This document shows positions 1-11,315 of a stretch of DNA of 64,000 nucleotides, piece by piece. Each line of letters starts with the position of its first letter. The first letter of the stretch is position 1. The stretch is taken from positions 1,194,455-1,258,454 of the forward strand of contig NZ_WKJZ01000001.1 in assembly GCF_009763245.1 (NCBI RefSeq). The letters are read 5' to 3'. Under the pieces are notes generated by a model. That model was not told where the DNA came from and ran no database searches. It worked only from the letters and a program-made list of their open reading frames with translations. This DNA is from Pseudomonas xionganensis. GTDB taxonomy: Bacteria; Pseudomonadota; Gammaproteobacteria; Pseudomonadales; Pseudomonadaceae. A program made the translations under genes and the position numbers.

Positions 1-299
1 ACAACAACCAGGACATTCGTGTGCTGCCGGCCGCGGGTCAGCAGGATCCGCAGCGCACAGCGGTGAATATGGAGATCACCGACGGCAATGGCGCCGTTTA
101 CCCCCTGTCCTACACCATGGTGTTGCAGGACGGCAGCTGGAAGATGCGTAACGTGATCATCAACGGCATCAATATCGGCAAGCTGTTTCGCGATCAGTTC
201 GCCCAGTCCATGCAGAACAATCGCAACGACCTGAACAAGGTGATCGACACCTGGAGCGACACCGTGGCCCGTGCCCGCCAGGGAGACGGCCAGTCGTGA
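1..299 (+). CDS. mlaC: MlaC, periplasmic phospholipid-binding protein (5' truncated by window)
   Basis: C-terminal 98 or so residues of the periplasmic shuttle of the Mla system, which carries phospholipids between the outer-membrane MlaA complex and the inner-membrane MlaFEDB transporter. The frame is open to the left edge, so the start lies outside the window. The visible part has the family's end: a beta hairpin around the LQDGSWKMRNVIINGINIG segment and a helical tail FRDQFAQSM. The stop overlaps the start of the following STAS-domain gene, as expected for mlaC-mlaB. Identification rests on this tail plus the neighbours mlaB-ibaG-murA, an order also found in E. coli. Confidence 0.88.
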   Translation, partial: NNQDIRVLPAAGQQDPQRTAVNMEITDGNGAVYPLSYTMVLQDGSWKMRNVIINGINIGKLFRDQFAQSMQNNRNDLNKVIDTWSDTVARARQGDGQS

Positions 300-604
300 G
301 CGGGGCGCAGATAGTCGAGGCTGAAGCCGGTGTGCTGCAGCTTCGCGGGGTGCTTGATCATGTCAGTGCGCCTGCCGTGCGTGAGCAGGGTGGGCGACTG
401 ATCAGGCAGCTCGCCCAGTCCAGCTGTGTGATCGATTGTGCGGCGGTGGAGAAGTCCAGCAGCGTCGGCCTGTCACTGCTGCTGGCGCTGATGCGCGATG
501 CCCAGGCCGCAGGCAAGCAGCTGCAAGTATGCGGTTTGCCCGAGGATATGCGGGAAATTGCCAGCGTATCCGGTTTGCTTGAGCTTCTGCCGCTCGGCAA
601 TTGA
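296..604 (+). CDS. mlaB: MlaB, STAS-domain subunit of the Mla lipid transporter
   Basis: A 102-residue cytoplasmic STAS-domain protein expected to bind the MlaF ATPase and stabilise the MlaFEDB complex. The fold is suggested by a central beta strand VIDCAAVEKSSSVGLSLLLAL, where the serine run lies at the position of the conserved STAS Ser/Thr. It begins with GTG inside the mlaC stop (GTGA overlap), which indicates translational coupling. No other start in frame fits better. Function is inferred from domain and position. Confidence 0.87.
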   Translation: MSGAQIVEAEAGVLQLRGVLDHVSAPAVREQGGRLIRQLAQSSCVIDCAAVEKSSSVGLSLLLALMRDAQAAGKQLQVCGLPEDMREIASVSGLLELLPLGN

Positions 605-644
605 CGGGTTGTCAGGCGGATTCGCCGGAGGCAGCCTTTTTTTG

Positions 645-650
645 TATGAT
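645..650 (+). promoter_or_regulatory. possible -10 element upstream of ibaG-murA
   Basis: TATGAT lies 60 bp before the ibaG start, after a T-rich run. No good -35 was found, so this is a weak candidate promoter for ibaG-murA. Confidence 0.25.
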
Positions 651-709
651 GCGCGGCTCGCGAGCGTTGCCATCGCCGCCGTTAATCCATGCATTGATCG
701 AGGTTGAGC

Positions 710-949
710 ATGCAGGCTATAGAAGTTAAGAACCTCCTGGAGGCCAAGCTGGCCAACACCCAGGTGGAAGTTGAAGGCGAGGGCTGCAACTTCCAGCTCA
801 ATCTGATCGGCGATGAACTGGCTGCCCTGAGCGCGGTCAAGCGTCAGCAGCAGGTCTATGCTCACCTGAACCCCTGGATTGCCGATGGCAGCATCCATGC
901 GGTGACTATGAAATTCTTCAGCCGCGCCGATTGGGCTGCGCGCTCCTAA
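710..949 (+). CDS. ibaG: IbaG/BolA-family protein
   Basis: A 79-residue BolA-fold protein. The family partners with monothiol glutaredoxins in iron-sulfur handling, and the E. coli orthologue next to murA is linked to acid stress. The fold core is visible as the VEVEGEGCNFQLNLIGDEL strand region, followed by KRQQQVYAHLNPWIADGSIHA, which contains the conserved helix and turn. The ATG at 710 is chosen over an upstream TTG because a GAGG Shine-Dalgarno sits six bases before it and because the protein then starts MQAIEVKN like its relatives. It is 15 bp from murA and probably cotranscribed. Confidence 0.88.
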   Translation: MQAIEVKNLLEAKLANTQVEVEGEGCNFQLNLIGDELAALSAVKRQQQVYAHLNPWIADGSIHAVTMKFFSRADWAARS

Positions 950-2230
<1,281 letters not shown>

Positions 2231-2234
2231 GACC

Positions 2235-2870
2235 ATGCTGACAATCGCTCTTTCCAAAGGCCGGATTCTTGATGACACCCTGCCGCTGCTGGCGGCGGCC
2301 GGTATCGAACCGACCGAGAACCCGGATAAAAGCCGCAAGCTGATCATTCCCACTACCCTGGACGATGTGCGCCTGCTGATCGTGCGTGCTACCGATGTGC
2401 CGACCTATGTCGAGCACGGTGCGGCCGACCTCGGTGTGGCCGGCAAGGACGTGCTGATGGAGTACGGTGGCCAGGGCCTGTATGAGCCGCTGGACCTGCG
2501 TATTGCCCGCTGCAAGCTGATGACCGCCGGCAAGGTTGGTGCGCCGGAGCCCAAGGGGCGCCTGCGCGTGGCCACCAAGTTCGTCAATGTGGCCAAGCGT
2601 TATTACGCCGAGCAGGGCCGTCAGGTCGATATCATCAAACTGTACGGCTCCATGGAGCTGGCGCCGCTGGTGGGCCTGGCCGACAAGATCATCGACGTGG
2701 TTGATACCGGCAACACCCTGCGTGCCAACGGTCTGGAAGCCCAGGAGCTGATCGCCACCATCAGCTCGCGGCTGATCGTCAACAAGGCGTCGATGAAAAT
2801 GCAGCACGGCCGTATCCAGGCGCTGATCGACACCCTGCGCGATGCGGTCGAGGCGCGACACCCCCGCTGA
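2235..2870 (+). CDS. hisG: ATP phosphoribosyltransferase, short form HisG
   Basis: Catalyses the first step of histidine synthesis, condensing ATP with PRPP. The 211-residue length and the absence of the C-terminal regulatory domain identify the short HisG class, which needs the HisRS-like partner HisZ for activity and feedback control. No hisZ is present in this window. Visible signatures include [10 protein letters not shown] at the N terminus and the PRPP-loop region [13 protein letters not shown]. It is placed 4 bp after murA and is followed by a GC hairpin without a U tract, then hisD. Confidence 0.95.
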   Translation: MLTIALSKGRILDDTLPLLAAAGIEPTENPDKSRKLIIPTTLDDVRLLIVRATDVPTYVEHGAADLGVAGKDVLMEYGGQGLYEPLDLRIARCKLMTAGKVGAPEPKGRLRVATKFVNVAKRYYAEQGRQVDIIKLYGSMELAPLVGLADKIIDVVDTGNTLRANGLEAQELIATISSRLIVNKASMKMQHGRIQALIDTLRDAVEARHPR

Positions 2871-2876
2871 GTCTGA

Positions 2877-2895
2877 AGGCCGCCCCGTGCGGCCT
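2877..2895 (+). other. GC hairpin between hisG and hisD
   Basis: Inverted repeat AGGCCGC / GCGGCCT with loop CCCGT directly after the hisG stop. There is no T-run, so it may stabilise or separate the transcript rather than terminate it. Confidence 0.4.
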
Positions 2896-2991
2896 AGCCT
2901 ATCCGCGTTATAGCCAAAATTCTCAGGTGCCCGCGCGGAGTGGTTGTTACTCTACGGGCGCTTGAGCATTTGCCAATTTAAGAGGCCCGCT

Positions 2992-4302
2992 ATGACCGCT
3001 CCTATCGCTATCCGTCGACTCAATGCCGCTGACCAGGACTTTGCCCAGCATCTGGATCATCTGCTGAGCTGGGAAAGCGTCTCGGATGATGCGGTCAACC
3101 AGCGCGTGCTGGATATCATCCAGGCTGTGCGTGAGCGCGGCGATGCCGCCCTGGTCGAGTTGACCAAGCAGTTCGACGGCCTGGACGTCGCCTCCATGGC
3201 CGATCTGATCCTGCCGCGCGAGCGTCTGGAACTGGCCCTGACCCGCATTACCGCCGAGCAGCGCAGCGCCCTGGAAAAGGCCGCCGAGCGCGTGCGCCTG
3301 TACCACGAGCGGCAGAAGCAGGATTCCTGGACCTACACCGAGGCCGACGGCACGGTGCTGGGGCAGAAGGTCACCCCGCTGGATCGCGCCGGCCTCTATG
3401 TACCGGGCGGCAAGGCCTCCTATCCGTCTTCGGTGCTGATGAACGCCATCCCGGCCAAGGTGGCTGGCGTGCCGGAAGTGGTGATGGTGGTGCCGACCCC
3501 CCGTGGCGAGATTAACGAGATCGTCCTGGCTGCTGCCTGCATCGCCGGCGTCGACCGCGTCTTCACCATTGGCGGCGCTCAGGCCGTGGCCGCGCTGGCC
3601 TACGGCACCGAGAGCGTGCCGCCAGTGGACAAGATCGTCGGCCCCGGCAATATCTATGTGGCCACCGCCAAGCGCCACGTGTTCGGCAAGGTCGGCATCG
3701 ATATGATCGCCGGGCCGTCGGAGATTCTCGTGGTCTGTGATGGTCAGACCGATCCGGACTGGATCGCCATGGACCTGTTCTCCCAGGCCGAGCACGACGA
3801 AGACGCCCAGTCGATTCTGGTCAGCCCTGATGCCGCCTTCCTTGATCGCGTAGCGGAAAGCATCGCCAAACTGCTGCCGACCCTGGAGCGTGAAAGCATT
3901 GCCCGTACGTCTCTGGAAGGCCGCGGCGCGCTGATCCAGGTGGCCGATATGGCCCAGGCCATCGAGGTGGCCAACCGTATCGCGCCGGAGCACCTGGAGC
4001 TGTCGGTGGAAAAACCCGAGCAGGTCCTGCCGCTGATCCGCCATGCCGGCGCGATCTTTATGGGCCGCTACACCGCCGAAGCCCTGGGCGATTACTGTGC
4101 CGGCCCCAACCACGTGCTGCCAACTTCCGGCACCGCGCGATACTCCTCGCCGCTGGGGGTATATGACTTCCAGAAACGCTCGTCGATCATTCATTGTTCG
4201 GCCGAGGGCGCGTCCGAGCTGGGCAAGGTGGCCAGTGTACTGGCCCGCGGCGAGTCGCTGACCGCCCATGCCCGCAGCGCCGAATACCGCATCAAGCCCT
4301 GA
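2992..4302 (+). CDS. hisD: Histidinol dehydrogenase
   Basis: Catalyses the last two oxidations of histidine synthesis, L-histidinol to L-histidine, with NAD and zinc. It has 436 residues. Motifs include [36 protein letters not shown], the Zn-ligand segment [10 protein letters not shown] and the catalytic PEHLELS. An upstream TTG would add 16 residues without family support. The ATG at 2992, following AAGAGG, gives the normal [11 protein letters not shown] start. It is separated from hisG by 121 bp and from hisC by a repeat element. Confidence 0.96.
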   Translation: MTAPIAIRRLNAADQDFAQHLDHLLSWESVSDDAVNQRVLDIIQAVRERGDAALVELTKQFDGLDVASMADLILPRERLELALTRITAEQRSALEKAAERVRLYHERQKQDSWTYTEADGTVLGQKVTPLDRAGLYVPGGKASYPSSVLMNAIPAKVAGVPEVVMVVPTPRGEINEIVLAAACIAGVDRVFTIGGAQAVAALAYGTESVPPVDKIVGPGNIYVATAKRHVFGKVGIDMIAGPSEILVVCDGQTDPDWIAMDLFSQAEHDEDAQSILVSPDAAFLDRVAESIAKLLPTLERESIARTSLEGRGALIQVADMAQAIEVANRIAPEHLELSVEKPEQVLPLIRHAGAIFMGRYTAEALGDYCAGPNHVLPTSGTARYSSPLGVYDFQKRSSIIHCSAEGASELGKVASVLARGESLTAHARSAEYRIKP

Positions 4303-4311
4303 GGGCTGTTT

Positions 4312-4381
4312 GTAGGGTGGACAACGCTGTGCTTGTCCACCGCTTTGCCCGGTGAAAAACGCTTCGCGGATTTCACCCTAC
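4312..4381. repeat. GTAGGGTG / CACCCTAC composite intergenic repeat
   Basis: Seventy bases bounded by GTAGGGTG (4312-4319) and its exact complement CACCCTAC (4374-4381). It contains two inner hairpins, GGTGGACAA / TTGTCCACC and GGTGAAA / TTTCACC. It lies between hisD and hisC and resembles the larger cluster at 56715-56860. Probably a REP-like dispersed element; no family name is claimed. Confidence 0.6.
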
Positions 4382-4413
4382 ACAAACCGAAAGATTCGAG
4401 GAGAGAAGGGCAG

Positions 4414-5466
4414 ATGAGCAAATTCTGGAGCCCCTTCGTCAAGGACCTGGTGCCCTATGTGCCGGGTGAGCAGCCGAAACTGGCCAAGCTGGTCAAGCTC
4501 AACACCAATGAAAACCCCTATGGGCCCTCGCCCAAGGCCATCGCGGCCATGCAGGCCGAGGTCAATGACAACCTGCGCCTGTACCCGGACCCCAATAGCG
4601 ACCGCCTGAAGCAGGCGGTGGCTGACTATTACGGCGTGCAGACCAACCAGGTGTTCGTTGGCAACGGTTCCGACGAGGTACTGGCCCATGCCTTCCATGG
4701 CTTGTTCCAGCATGGCCAGCCGCTGTTGTTCCCGGATATCAGCTACAGCTTCTACCCGGTCTACTGCGGCCTGTATGGCATCGATTTTGTGCAGGTGCCG
4801 CTGGATAAGCAGTTCCGGATTAGCGTGGAAGACTACGTGCGGCCCAATGGTGGCATTATCTTCCCCAACCCGAACGCGCCGACCGGCTGCGTGCTGGCGC
4901 TGGATGCGATTGAGCGTTTGCTCAAGGCCAATCCCGACAGTGTGGTGCTGGTGGATGAGGCCTATATCGATTTTGGCGGCGAGACCGCCATCAGTCTGGT
5001 GGACCAATACCCCAACCTGCTGGTGACCCAGACCCTGTCCAAGTCGCGCTCCCTGGCTGGTCTGCGGGTCGGCCTGGCGGTGGGGCATCCAGATCTGATC
5101 GAGGCCCTGGAGCGAATCAAGAACAGCTTCAACTCCTACCCGCTGGATCGCATCGCCATTGCCGGCGCGGCGGCGGCGTTCGAGGACAGGACCTACTTTG
5201 AGCAGACCTGTCAGAAGGTGATCGACAGTCGTGAGGCCGTGGTGACCGGGCTGCAGAAGCTGGGCTTCGAAGTGCTGCCGTCTGCTGCCAACTTCGTCTT
5301 CGCCCGCCACCCGGATAAGGATGCCGCGACCCTGGCGGCTGGGCTGCGTGAACAGGGGGTGATCGTGCGTCACTTCAAGCAGCAACGCATTGCCCAGTTC
5401 CTGCGTCTAACCATCGGCACGCCGGAGCAGAACCAGGCGCTGCTGGATGCCCTTCAGGGCCTGTAA
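4414..5466 (+). CDS. hisC: Histidinol-phosphate aminotransferase
   Basis: PLP enzyme converting imidazole-acetol phosphate to histidinol phosphate with glutamate; some family members also accept aromatic keto acids. It has 350 residues. Visible features are [12 protein letters not shown] near the N terminus, the PNAPTGC segment, [10 protein letters not shown] with the PLP-contacting Asp, and [14 protein letters not shown] with the Schiff-base lysine. The ATG at 4414 is preferred because GAGAGAAGGG precedes it; a longer frame starting at 4333 would begin inside the repeat. It ends the his group and is closed by a strong bidirectional terminator. Confidence 0.95.
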   Translation: MSKFWSPFVKDLVPYVPGEQPKLAKLVKLNTNENPYGPSPKAIAAMQAEVNDNLRLYPDPNSDRLKQAVADYYGVQTNQVFVGNGSDEVLAHAFHGLFQHGQPLLFPDISYSFYPVYCGLYGIDFVQVPLDKQFRISVEDYVRPNGGIIFPNPNAPTGCVLALDAIERLLKANPDSVVLVDEAYIDFGGETAISLVDQYPNLLVTQTLSKSRSLAGLRVGLAVGHPDLIEALERIKNSFNSYPLDRIAIAGAAAAFEDRTYFEQTCQKVIDSREAVVTGLQKLGFEVLPSAANFVFARHPDKDAATLAAGLREQGVIVRHFKQQRIAQFLRLTIGTPEQNQALLDALQGL

Positions 5467-5477
5467 GGGTCGTTCGT

Positions 5478-5516
5478 GACATAAAAAACCGCAGCCTGGC
5501 TGCGGTTTTTTATGTC
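5478..5516. terminator. Bidirectional terminator between hisC and algW
   Basis: Perfect 18-bp arms from GACATAAAAAACCGCAGC with loop CTG. T-runs follow on both strands, serving the convergent hisC and algW. Confidence 0.92.
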
Positions 5517-5522
5517 GGCTAA

Positions 5523-6665
5523 TCAGCTGCCGTTGACGGGCGGTCTTACGCCAATTTCGGCGCTCAGTTCCATCGGCTGTCCGCCGCGCATGATCTCGAT
5601 GCGAATCTGCTGGCCGGGTTTGGCCCGGGCCACCTGGTTCATCGAACGGCGTCCGTCGCTGGCTGGCTCACCATCAATGCGCAGGATCAGATCGCCCGGC
5701 TGCAGGCCGGCCTTCTGTGCCGGGCCACCGCGGTAGATGCCGGCCACGACGATGCCGGGGCGGCCTTCCAGGCCGAAGGACTCGGCCAGCTCCGGGGTCA
5801 AGGGTTGCACTTCGATGCCCAGCCAGCCGCGAATCACCTGGCCATGCTCGATGATCGCCTGCATCACTTCCAGGGCCAGCTTGGTCGGGATGGCGAAGCC
5901 AATCCCCTGGGAGCCGCCGGACTTGGAGAAAATCGCAGTGTTGATCCCCACCAGATTACCGTAGGCATCCACCAGGGCGCCGCCGGAGTTGCCGGGGTTG
6001 ATCGCCGCGTCGGTCTGGATAAAGTCCTCGTAGGTGTTCAGACCCAGCTGGTTGCGCCCGGTGGCGCTGATAATACCCATGGTCACGGTCTGACCGACAC
6101 CGAAGGGGTTGCCGATGGCCAGGGTGACGTCGCCGATATTGATAGTGTCCGAGCGCCCCAGGGTGATCGCCGGCAGGTTGCCGATATCGATCTTGAGCAC
6201 CGCCAGATCGGTCTCCGGGTCGCTGCCGATGATCCGTGCCAGGGTTTCGCGGCCATCCTTGAGGGCCACCACAATCTGGTCGGCGCCTGCCACCACATGG
6301 TTATTGGTCAGCAGGTAGCCTTCCGGGCTCATGATCACCGCCGACCCCAGGCTGGACTCCATGCGCTGCTGGCGTGGCAGGTTGTCACCGAAGAAGCGGC
6401 GAAACTGTGGGTCCTCGAACAGCGGGTGGCTGGGTTTGCTGACGAACTTGGTGGTGTACAGGTTGGCCACGGCGGGGGAGGCCAGATTCACCGCCTCGGC
6501 GTAGGACACCGGGCCTTCCTGCATGCGGCTGTAGAACGGCGCCTGGCGCAGATGCACATCCTGCCCTGGCAGCCCGACCCATTGCGGGAAGTACTGCATC
6601 AGCAGCAGGGCCAGTAGCACGCCGGCCAGCAGGGGCCAGCCGAGGAAACGCAGGGCCTGGAACAT
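5523..6665 (-). CDS. algW: AlgW, DegS-type periplasmic serine protease
   Basis: Inner-membrane anchored PDZ protease that makes the first cut in anti-sigma factor MucA (RseA-like) when misfolded outer-membrane proteins are sensed, which releases AlgU/sigma-E. With 380 residues from the ATG, it has an N-terminal anchor (about 11-27), a trypsin-like domain with His123 (TNNHVVAG), Asp153 (ETDLAVL) and Ser227 (NPGNSGGAL), and one C-terminal PDZ domain (about 270-365). These three positions equal those I recall for P. aeruginosa AlgW. A GTG one codon upstream is possible, but the protein then starts MFQALRFLGWP like its relatives only from this ATG. Confidence 0.95.
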   Translation of the reverse strand: MFQALRFLGWPLLAGVLLALLLMQYFPQWVGLPGQDVHLRQAPFYSRMQEGPVSYAEAVNLASPAVANLYTTKFVSKPSHPLFEDPQFRRFFGDNLPRQQRMESSLGSAVIMSPEGYLLTNNHVVAGADQIVVALKDGRETLARIIGSDPETDLAVLKIDIGNLPAITLGRSDTINIGDVTLAIGNPFGVGQTVTMGIISATGRNQLGLNTYEDFIQTDAAINPGNSGGALVDAYGNLVGINTAIFSKSGGSQGIGFAIPTKLALEVMQAIIEHGQVIRGWLGIEVQPLTPELAESFGLEGRPGIVVAGIYRGGPAQKAGLQPGDLILRIDGEPASDGRRSMNQVARAKPGQQIRIEIMRGGQPMELSAEIGVRPPVNGS

Positions 6666-6776
6666 CACTCGAATCCTGAGGGTTGCGGGGGCTGGGGCAG
6701 CCCCTTAAGGTGCGCCATTATAGAGGCTCGCCGAGCAATAAATCAGCGACCTGCAACCGCTCTTGAGGAATCACGC

Positions 6777-7535
6777 ATGGCCATCGCCCTGGCAGCCCTG
6801 GTGGAAGAAGCCGACCGCTATCTGAATGCGGCCCGTATCAACGATTACTGCCCCAACGGCCTGCAGGTCGAGGGGCGGCCCCAGGTGCTGCGTATTGTCA
6901 GTGGCGTGACGGCCAGTCAGGCCCTGATCGAGGCAGCGGTGGAGGCCGAGGCCGATGTGCTGCTGGTGCACCATGGCTATTTCTGGAAAGGCGAAAACCC
7001 CTGTATCACCGGCATGAAGCAGCGCCGGCTGAAAACCCTGCTGGCCAACGATATCAGCCTGCTGGCCTACCACCTGCCGCTGGATGTGCACCCGGAGGTG
7101 GGCAACAACGTGCAGCTGGCCGCTCAGCTGGGGATCACCGTTGAGGGGGAGCTTGAGCCGGACAACCCGCGTACCGTGGGTCTGGTCGGCTCTCTGGATG
7201 AGGCCATGAGTGCGCGTGACTTTGCCCATCGCGTGCATGAGGTGCTCGGCCGTGAGCCGCTGCTGGTGGACGGGGGCGAGGTGATCCGCCGGGTCGGCTG
7301 GTGTACGGGCGGTGGCCAGGGCTATATCGATCAGGCTGTTGCCGCCGGTGTCGACCTGTATCTGACCGGCGAGGCCTCCGAGCAGACCTTCCATAGTGCG
7401 CGGGAAAACGGCATCAGCTTTATCGCCGCCGGCCACCATGCCACCGAACGTTACGGGGTGCAGGCCCTGGGCGATTACCTGGCGCGGCGCTTTGCCATCG
7501 AGCATCTGTTTATCGATTGCCCCAACCCCATCTGA
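6777..7535 (+). CDS. Nif3-like dinuclear metal centre protein (YbgI/GTP cyclohydrolase I type 2 family)
   Basis: A 252-residue member of the NIF3/DUF34 family, toroidal hexamers with a dinuclear metal site and no settled substrate. Putative metal ligands are seen in LLVHHGYFWKGENPC (histidine pair) and near the C terminus in AAGHHATERYGVQAL. ATG follows TTGAGGAATCACGC, a good ribosome site. It is divergent from algW, with 111 bp between the starts. Annotations naming it a GTP cyclohydrolase should be treated cautiously. Confidence 0.9.
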   Translation: MAIALAALVEEADRYLNAARINDYCPNGLQVEGRPQVLRIVSGVTASQALIEAAVEAEADVLLVHHGYFWKGENPCITGMKQRRLKTLLANDISLLAYHLPLDVHPEVGNNVQLAAQLGITVEGELEPDNPRTVGLVGSLDEAMSARDFAHRVHEVLGREPLLVDGGEVIRRVGWCTGGGQGYIDQAVAAGVDLYLTGEASEQTFHSARENGISFIAAGHHATERYGVQALGDYLARRFAIEHLFIDCPNPI

Positions 7536-7567
7536 AGCGGGTTGCAGGTCAGAATCATGGCTATAAA

Positions 7568-7588
7568 GCTAGATCTTTTCGATCTAAC
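7568..7588. promoter_or_regulatory. Inverted repeat upstream of cysD
   Basis: TAGATC / GATCTA with spacer TTTTC, 150 bp before cysD. It could be an operator or a weak terminator for the Nif3-like gene. No CysB site was recognised with certainty. Confidence 0.3.
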
Positions 7589-7722
7589 TGGCCTCCTGAT
7601 TAGAAGCGGGGGCTGTGCTAGAGTGCGCCCTCGTCCTGGGGTCTGCTGTCGCCTGTGATTTGTCATGCGACCACTCAGACCCTGGCTGCCGGCCCAATTC
7701 TGAACGCAATACGTGAGTAGCC

Positions 7723-8640
7723 ATGCTCGATAAACTGACCCACCTGAAGCAGCTGGAGGCGGAAAGTATCCACATCATTCGTGAAGTGGCCGCCGAATTC
7801 GACAACCCGGTGATGCTCTATTCCATCGGCAAGGACTCCGCCGTGATGCTGCATCTGGCGCGCAAGGCCTTCTTCCCTGGCAAGCTGCCGTTCCCGGTGC
7901 TGCACGTGGATACGCGCTGGAAGTTTCAGGAGATGTATCGCTTCCGCGAGAAGATGGTCAGCGAATATGGCCTGGACCTGCTCACCCATATCAATCCTGA
8001 TGGCGTCGCTCAGGACATGAACCCCTTCACCTACGGCAGTGCCAAGCACACCGACGTGATGAAGACCGAGGGTCTCAAGCAGGCGCTGGACAAGTACGGC
8101 TTCGATGCCGCCTTTGGTGGCGCGCGCCGCGACGAGGAAAAGTCCAGGGCCAAGGAGCGCGTCTACTCCTTCCGTGACAGCAAGCATCGCTGGGACCCGA
8201 AGAACCAGCGTCCCGAGCTGTGGAACGTCTATAACGGCAAGGTCAAGAAGGGCGAGTCGATCCGCGTGTTCCCGCTGTCCAACTGGACCGAGCTGGACAT
8301 CTGGCAGTACATCTACCTGGAGCAGATCCCGATCGTGCCGCTGTACTTCGCCGCCGAGCGCGAAGTGATCGAGAAGAACGGCACCCTGATCATGATCGAC
8401 GACGAGCGCATCCTTGAGCACCTGTCGGACGAAGAAAAGGCCCGCATCACCAAGAAGATGGTGCGTTTCCGCACCCTCGGTTGCTACCCGCTGACCGGCG
8501 CCGTGGAGTCCACCGCCACCACGCTGCCGGAAATCATCCAGGAAATGCTGCTGACCCGCACCAGCGAGCGTCAGGGCCGGGTGATCGATCATGATCAGGC
8601 CGGGTCGATGGAAGAGAAGAAACGTCAGGGGTACTTTTAA
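7723..8640 (+). CDS. cysD: Sulfate adenylyltransferase small subunit CysD
   Basis: ATP sulfurylase catalytic subunit that makes adenosine 5'-phosphosulfate from sulfate and ATP, driven by the GTPase CysN. It has 305 residues. The PP-loop [10 protein letters not shown] begins at residue 34; [15 protein letters not shown] and [15 protein letters not shown] are family segments. It is immediately followed, 1 bp after its stop, by the cysNC fusion. The 187-bp upstream region contains a small inverted repeat and probably the promoter. Sulfur-limitation control through CysB is expected from the family, not shown by the sequence. Confidence 0.97.
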   Translation: MLDKLTHLKQLEAESIHIIREVAAEFDNPVMLYSIGKDSAVMLHLARKAFFPGKLPFPVLHVDTRWKFQEMYRFREKMVSEYGLDLLTHINPDGVAQDMNPFTYGSAKHTDVMKTEGLKQALDKYGFDAAFGGARRDEEKSRAKERVYSFRDSKHRWDPKNQRPELWNVYNGKVKKGESIRVFPLSNWTELDIWQYIYLEQIPIVPLYFAAEREVIEKNGTLIMIDDERILEHLSDEEKARITKKMVRFRTLGCYPLTGAVESTATTLPEIIQEMLLTRTSERQGRVIDHDQAGSMEEKKRQGYF

Positions 8641-8641
8641 G

Positions 8642-10540
8642 ATGTCGCACCAATCCGATCTGATCAGCGAAGACATCCTCGCTTACCTGGCCCAGCACGA
8701 GCGCAAGGAATTGTTGCGCTTCCTCACCTGCGGCAACGTCGATGACGGCAAGAGCACCCTGATCGGGCGTCTGCTGCACGACTCCAAGATGATCTACGAA
8801 GACCACCTGGAGGCCATCAGCAAGGACTCCAAGAAGGTCGGCACCACCGGTGACGATATCGACCTGGCCCTGCTGGTCGACGGTTTGCAGGCCGAGCGCG
8901 AGCAGGGCATCACCATCGACGTGGCCTACCGCTACTTCAGTACCGCCAAGCGCAAGTTCATCATTGCCGACACCCCCGGCCATGAGCAGTACACCCGCAA
9001 CATGGCCACCGGGGCATCGACGTGTGACCTGGCGATCATCCTGATCGACGCCCGTTACGGCGTGCAGACCCAGACCAAGCGCCACAGCTTTATCGCCAGC
9101 CTGCTGGGCATCAAGCATATCGTCGTGGCCATCAACAAGATGGACCTCAAGGGCTTCGATCAGGGCGTTTTCGAGCAGATCAAGGCCGATTACCTGAAGT
9201 TCGCCGAAGGTATCGCGCTCAAGCCCAGTTCCCTGCACTTTGTGCCCATGTCGGCCCTGAAGGGCGACAACGTGGTCAACAAGAGCGAGCAGTCGCCCTG
9301 GTATGACGGCCAGTCGCTGATGGAAATCCTCGAAACCGTGGAAGTCGCCGGCGACCGCAACTTCGACGACCTGCGCTTCCCGGTGCAGTACGTCAACCGC
9401 CCCAACCTGAACTTCCGCGGCTTCGCCGGCACCCTGGCCAGCGGCATCGTGCGCAAGGGTGACGAAGTGGTTGCCCTGCCGTCGGGCAAAGGCAGCAAGG
9501 TCAAATCCATCGTCACTTTCGAGGGCGAGCTGGAGCAGGCCGGCCCTGGCCAGGCGATTACCCTGACCCTGGAAGACGAGATCGACGTGTCCCGCGGCGA
9601 CATGCTGGTGCATGCCGACAACCGCCCGCAGGTCAGCGACAGCTTCGAGGCCATGCTGGTGTGGATGGGCGAAGAGCCGATGCTGCCGGGCAAGAAATAC
9701 GACATCAAGCGCGCCACCAGCTATGTGCCGGGCTCGATCCCGAGCATCGTCCACCGGGTCGATGTCAACACCCTGGAAGAAGGCCCGGCCAGCAGCCTGC
9801 AGCTCAATGAAATCGGCCGGGTCAAGGTCGCCCTGGATGCGCCTATCGCCCTCGATGGCTACGCGCACAACCGCACCACTGGCGCCTTTATCGTCATTGA
9901 CCGCCTGACCAACGGCACCGTCGGCGCCGGCATGATCATCGCCGATCCGGTCGGTGCCCAGGGCGGCGGCCACCACGGCAAGCTGGCCCATGTTTCCACC
10001 GAGGAGCGTGCCGCGCGCTTCGGCCAGCAGCCGGCCACCGTGCTGTTCTCGGGCCTGTCCGGCGCCGGCAAGAGCACCCTGGCTTATGCGGTGGAGCGCA
10101 AGCTGTTCGACATGGGTCGCGCTGTGTATGTGCTCGATGGCCAGAACCTTCGCCATGACCTGAACAAGGGCCTGCCCCAGGATCGCGCCGGGCGTACCGA
10201 GAACTGGCGGCGCGCCGCCCAGGTGGCCAAGCAGTTCAACGAGGCCGGTCTGCTGACCCTGGCCGCCTTTGTCGCCCCGGATGCCGAAGGGCGTGAACAG
10301 GCCAAGGCCATCGTGGGTGCCGAACGCCTGCTCACCGTCTACGTGCAGGCGTCACCCCAGGTCTGCCGTGAGCGTGACCCTCAGGGTCTGTATGCCGCCG
10401 GCGGTGACAATATCCCGGGCGAATCCTTCCCCTATGACGTGCCGCTGGATGCCGATCTGGTGATCGATACCCAGGCCGTGTCGCTGGAAGAAGGTGTTAA
10501 ACAGGTGCTGGAGTTGCTGCGTTCGCGCGGCCTGATCTAA
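8642..10540 (+). CDS. cysNC: CysN-CysC fusion: ATP sulfurylase GTPase subunit and APS kinase
   Basis: Bifunctional protein of 632 residues. The N-terminal GTPase (about 1-440) has the P-loop [18 protein letters not shown] and NKMD motifs. The C-terminal APS kinase begins near residue 447 and has its own P-loop [10 protein letters not shown] near 470, so it should phosphorylate APS to PAPS. The fusion is typical of pseudomonads, where E. coli has separate cysN and cysC. ATG at 8642 directly follows the cysD stop; an upstream in-frame start would lie within cysD. Followed by a strong terminator. Confidence 0.97.
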   Translation: MSHQSDLISEDILAYLAQHERKELLRFLTCGNVDDGKSTLIGRLLHDSKMIYEDHLEAISKDSKKVGTTGDDIDLALLVDGLQAEREQGITIDVAYRYFSTAKRKFIIADTPGHEQYTRNMATGASTCDLAIILIDARYGVQTQTKRHSFIASLLGIKHIVVAINKMDLKGFDQGVFEQIKADYLKFAEGIALKPSSLHFVPMSALKGDNVVNKSEQSPWYDGQSLMEILETVEVAGDRNFDDLRFPVQYVNRPNLNFRGFAGTLASGIVRKGDEVVALPSGKGSKVKSIVTFEGELEQAGPGQAITLTLEDEIDVSRGDMLVHADNRPQVSDSFEAMLVWMGEEPMLPGKKYDIKRATSYVPGSIPSIVHRVDVNTLEEGPASSLQLNEIGRVKVALDAPIALDGYAHNRTTGAFIVIDRLTNGTVGAGMIIADPVGAQGGGHHGKLAHVSTEERAARFGQQPATVLFSGLSGAGKSTLAYAVERKLFDMGRAVYVLDGQNLRHDLNKGLPQDRAGRTENWRRAAQVAKQFNEAGLLTLAAFVAPDAEGREQAKAIVGAERLLTVYVQASPQVCRERDPQGLYAAGGDNIPGESFPYDVPLDADLVIDTQAVSLEEGVKQVLELLRSRGLI

Positions 10541-10551
10541 GCCGCAGTGTC

Positions 10552-10584
10552 ACAAGAAGCCCCGCCGAGCGCGGGGCTTCTTGT
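10552..10584. terminator. Terminator after cysNC
   Basis: Stem CAAGAAGCCCCGC / GCGGGGCTTCTTG with loop CGAGC, 12 bp after the cysNC stop. Confidence 0.85.
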
Positions 10585-10671
10585 TTGTGGAGGGTTTCGC
10601 CCAGGGCTGTGATTGAGCCTTGCTTTTCGGCTATGAGCCGCTCCGGCATCGCCGTGGCGTTCCGCACAACA

Positions 10672-10707
10672 AAAAGCCCCGCCTGTTTTAGGACAGGCGG
10701 GGCTTTT
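10672..10707. terminator. Terminator of the yhcB-like gene, bidirectional
   Basis: Perfect arms AAAAGCCCCGCCTGT / ACAGGCGGGGCTTTT with loop TTTAGG, 18 bp after the stop of the minus-strand gene. The 87 bp between this and the cysNC terminator show no gene. Confidence 0.88.
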
Positions 10708-10724
10708 GCTGGTGGCTGCTGCAG

Positions 10725-11162
10725 TTACTTGTTCTTCAGGCCGTAGCTCTCATCCAGCATGCCCGGCACGTCGGCGCTTTTCGGTGCGTAATCCTTGGGC
10801 ATTTCCGTGTGTGCCGGCGCTTTCAGGCGTTCGCGTTTTTCGCCACTTTCCTCGGTGTGCAAAGTAGCCAGCAGGCGCTGGCGGGTCAGTTCGTCCAGGG
10901 CCAGGCGGTTGGCGCCTTCGGACAGGTGCTGCTGCACGTCCAGTTGGGTCTGGCTGAGCTTCTTGACCAGATTGGCGGTGGTATTGAAGTGGGTCACCAC
11001 CTCACTCTGGTAAGCGTCGAAACGCTGCTGGATCTCGTCCAGTTGGCGCTGGGTGCGGCCCGGGGCGGCATTGGGGGCCAGGCGGGCGATGACAAAGCCA
11101 ATGGCAATGCCGGCTACCAGGGTAACGGCGGGTAGCAACCAGGCGGTGAGCGTCTGTTCCAC
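10725..11162 (-). CDS. YhcB/ZapG-like inner-membrane protein (DUF1043)
   Basis: A 145-residue protein with one N-terminal membrane helix (about 7-27), a coiled coil rich in Gln and Leu (about 35-95) and a low-complexity charged tail. This is the architecture of YhcB/ZapG, linked in enterics to coordination of envelope growth and division. The start is GTG, preceded by AGAGAGGAAGGA; no in-frame ATG precedes the membrane helix. Monocistronic between a terminator and a divergent hydrolase gene. Confidence 0.85.
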   Translation of the reverse strand: MEQTLTAWLLPAVTLVAGIAIGFVIARLAPNAAPGRTQRQLDEIQQRFDAYQSEVVTHFNTTANLVKKLSQTQLDVQQHLSEGANRLALDELTRQRLLATLHTEESGEKRERLKAPAHTEMPKDYAPKSADVPGMLDESYGLKNK

Positions 11163-11315
11163 GAGTCCTTCCTCTCTAAACGGCTTTGCTTTACGTTAAC
11201 GGCTCGAACCTGTGCTGTATACCGCAATGCAATGCCGAAACGGTTGCGGTGATCTGTATTGGCACAGGTAGTTTGCTAGACGAGTCGCCCCGGTTCGGGG
11301 TCACGGAGTTCCCTG

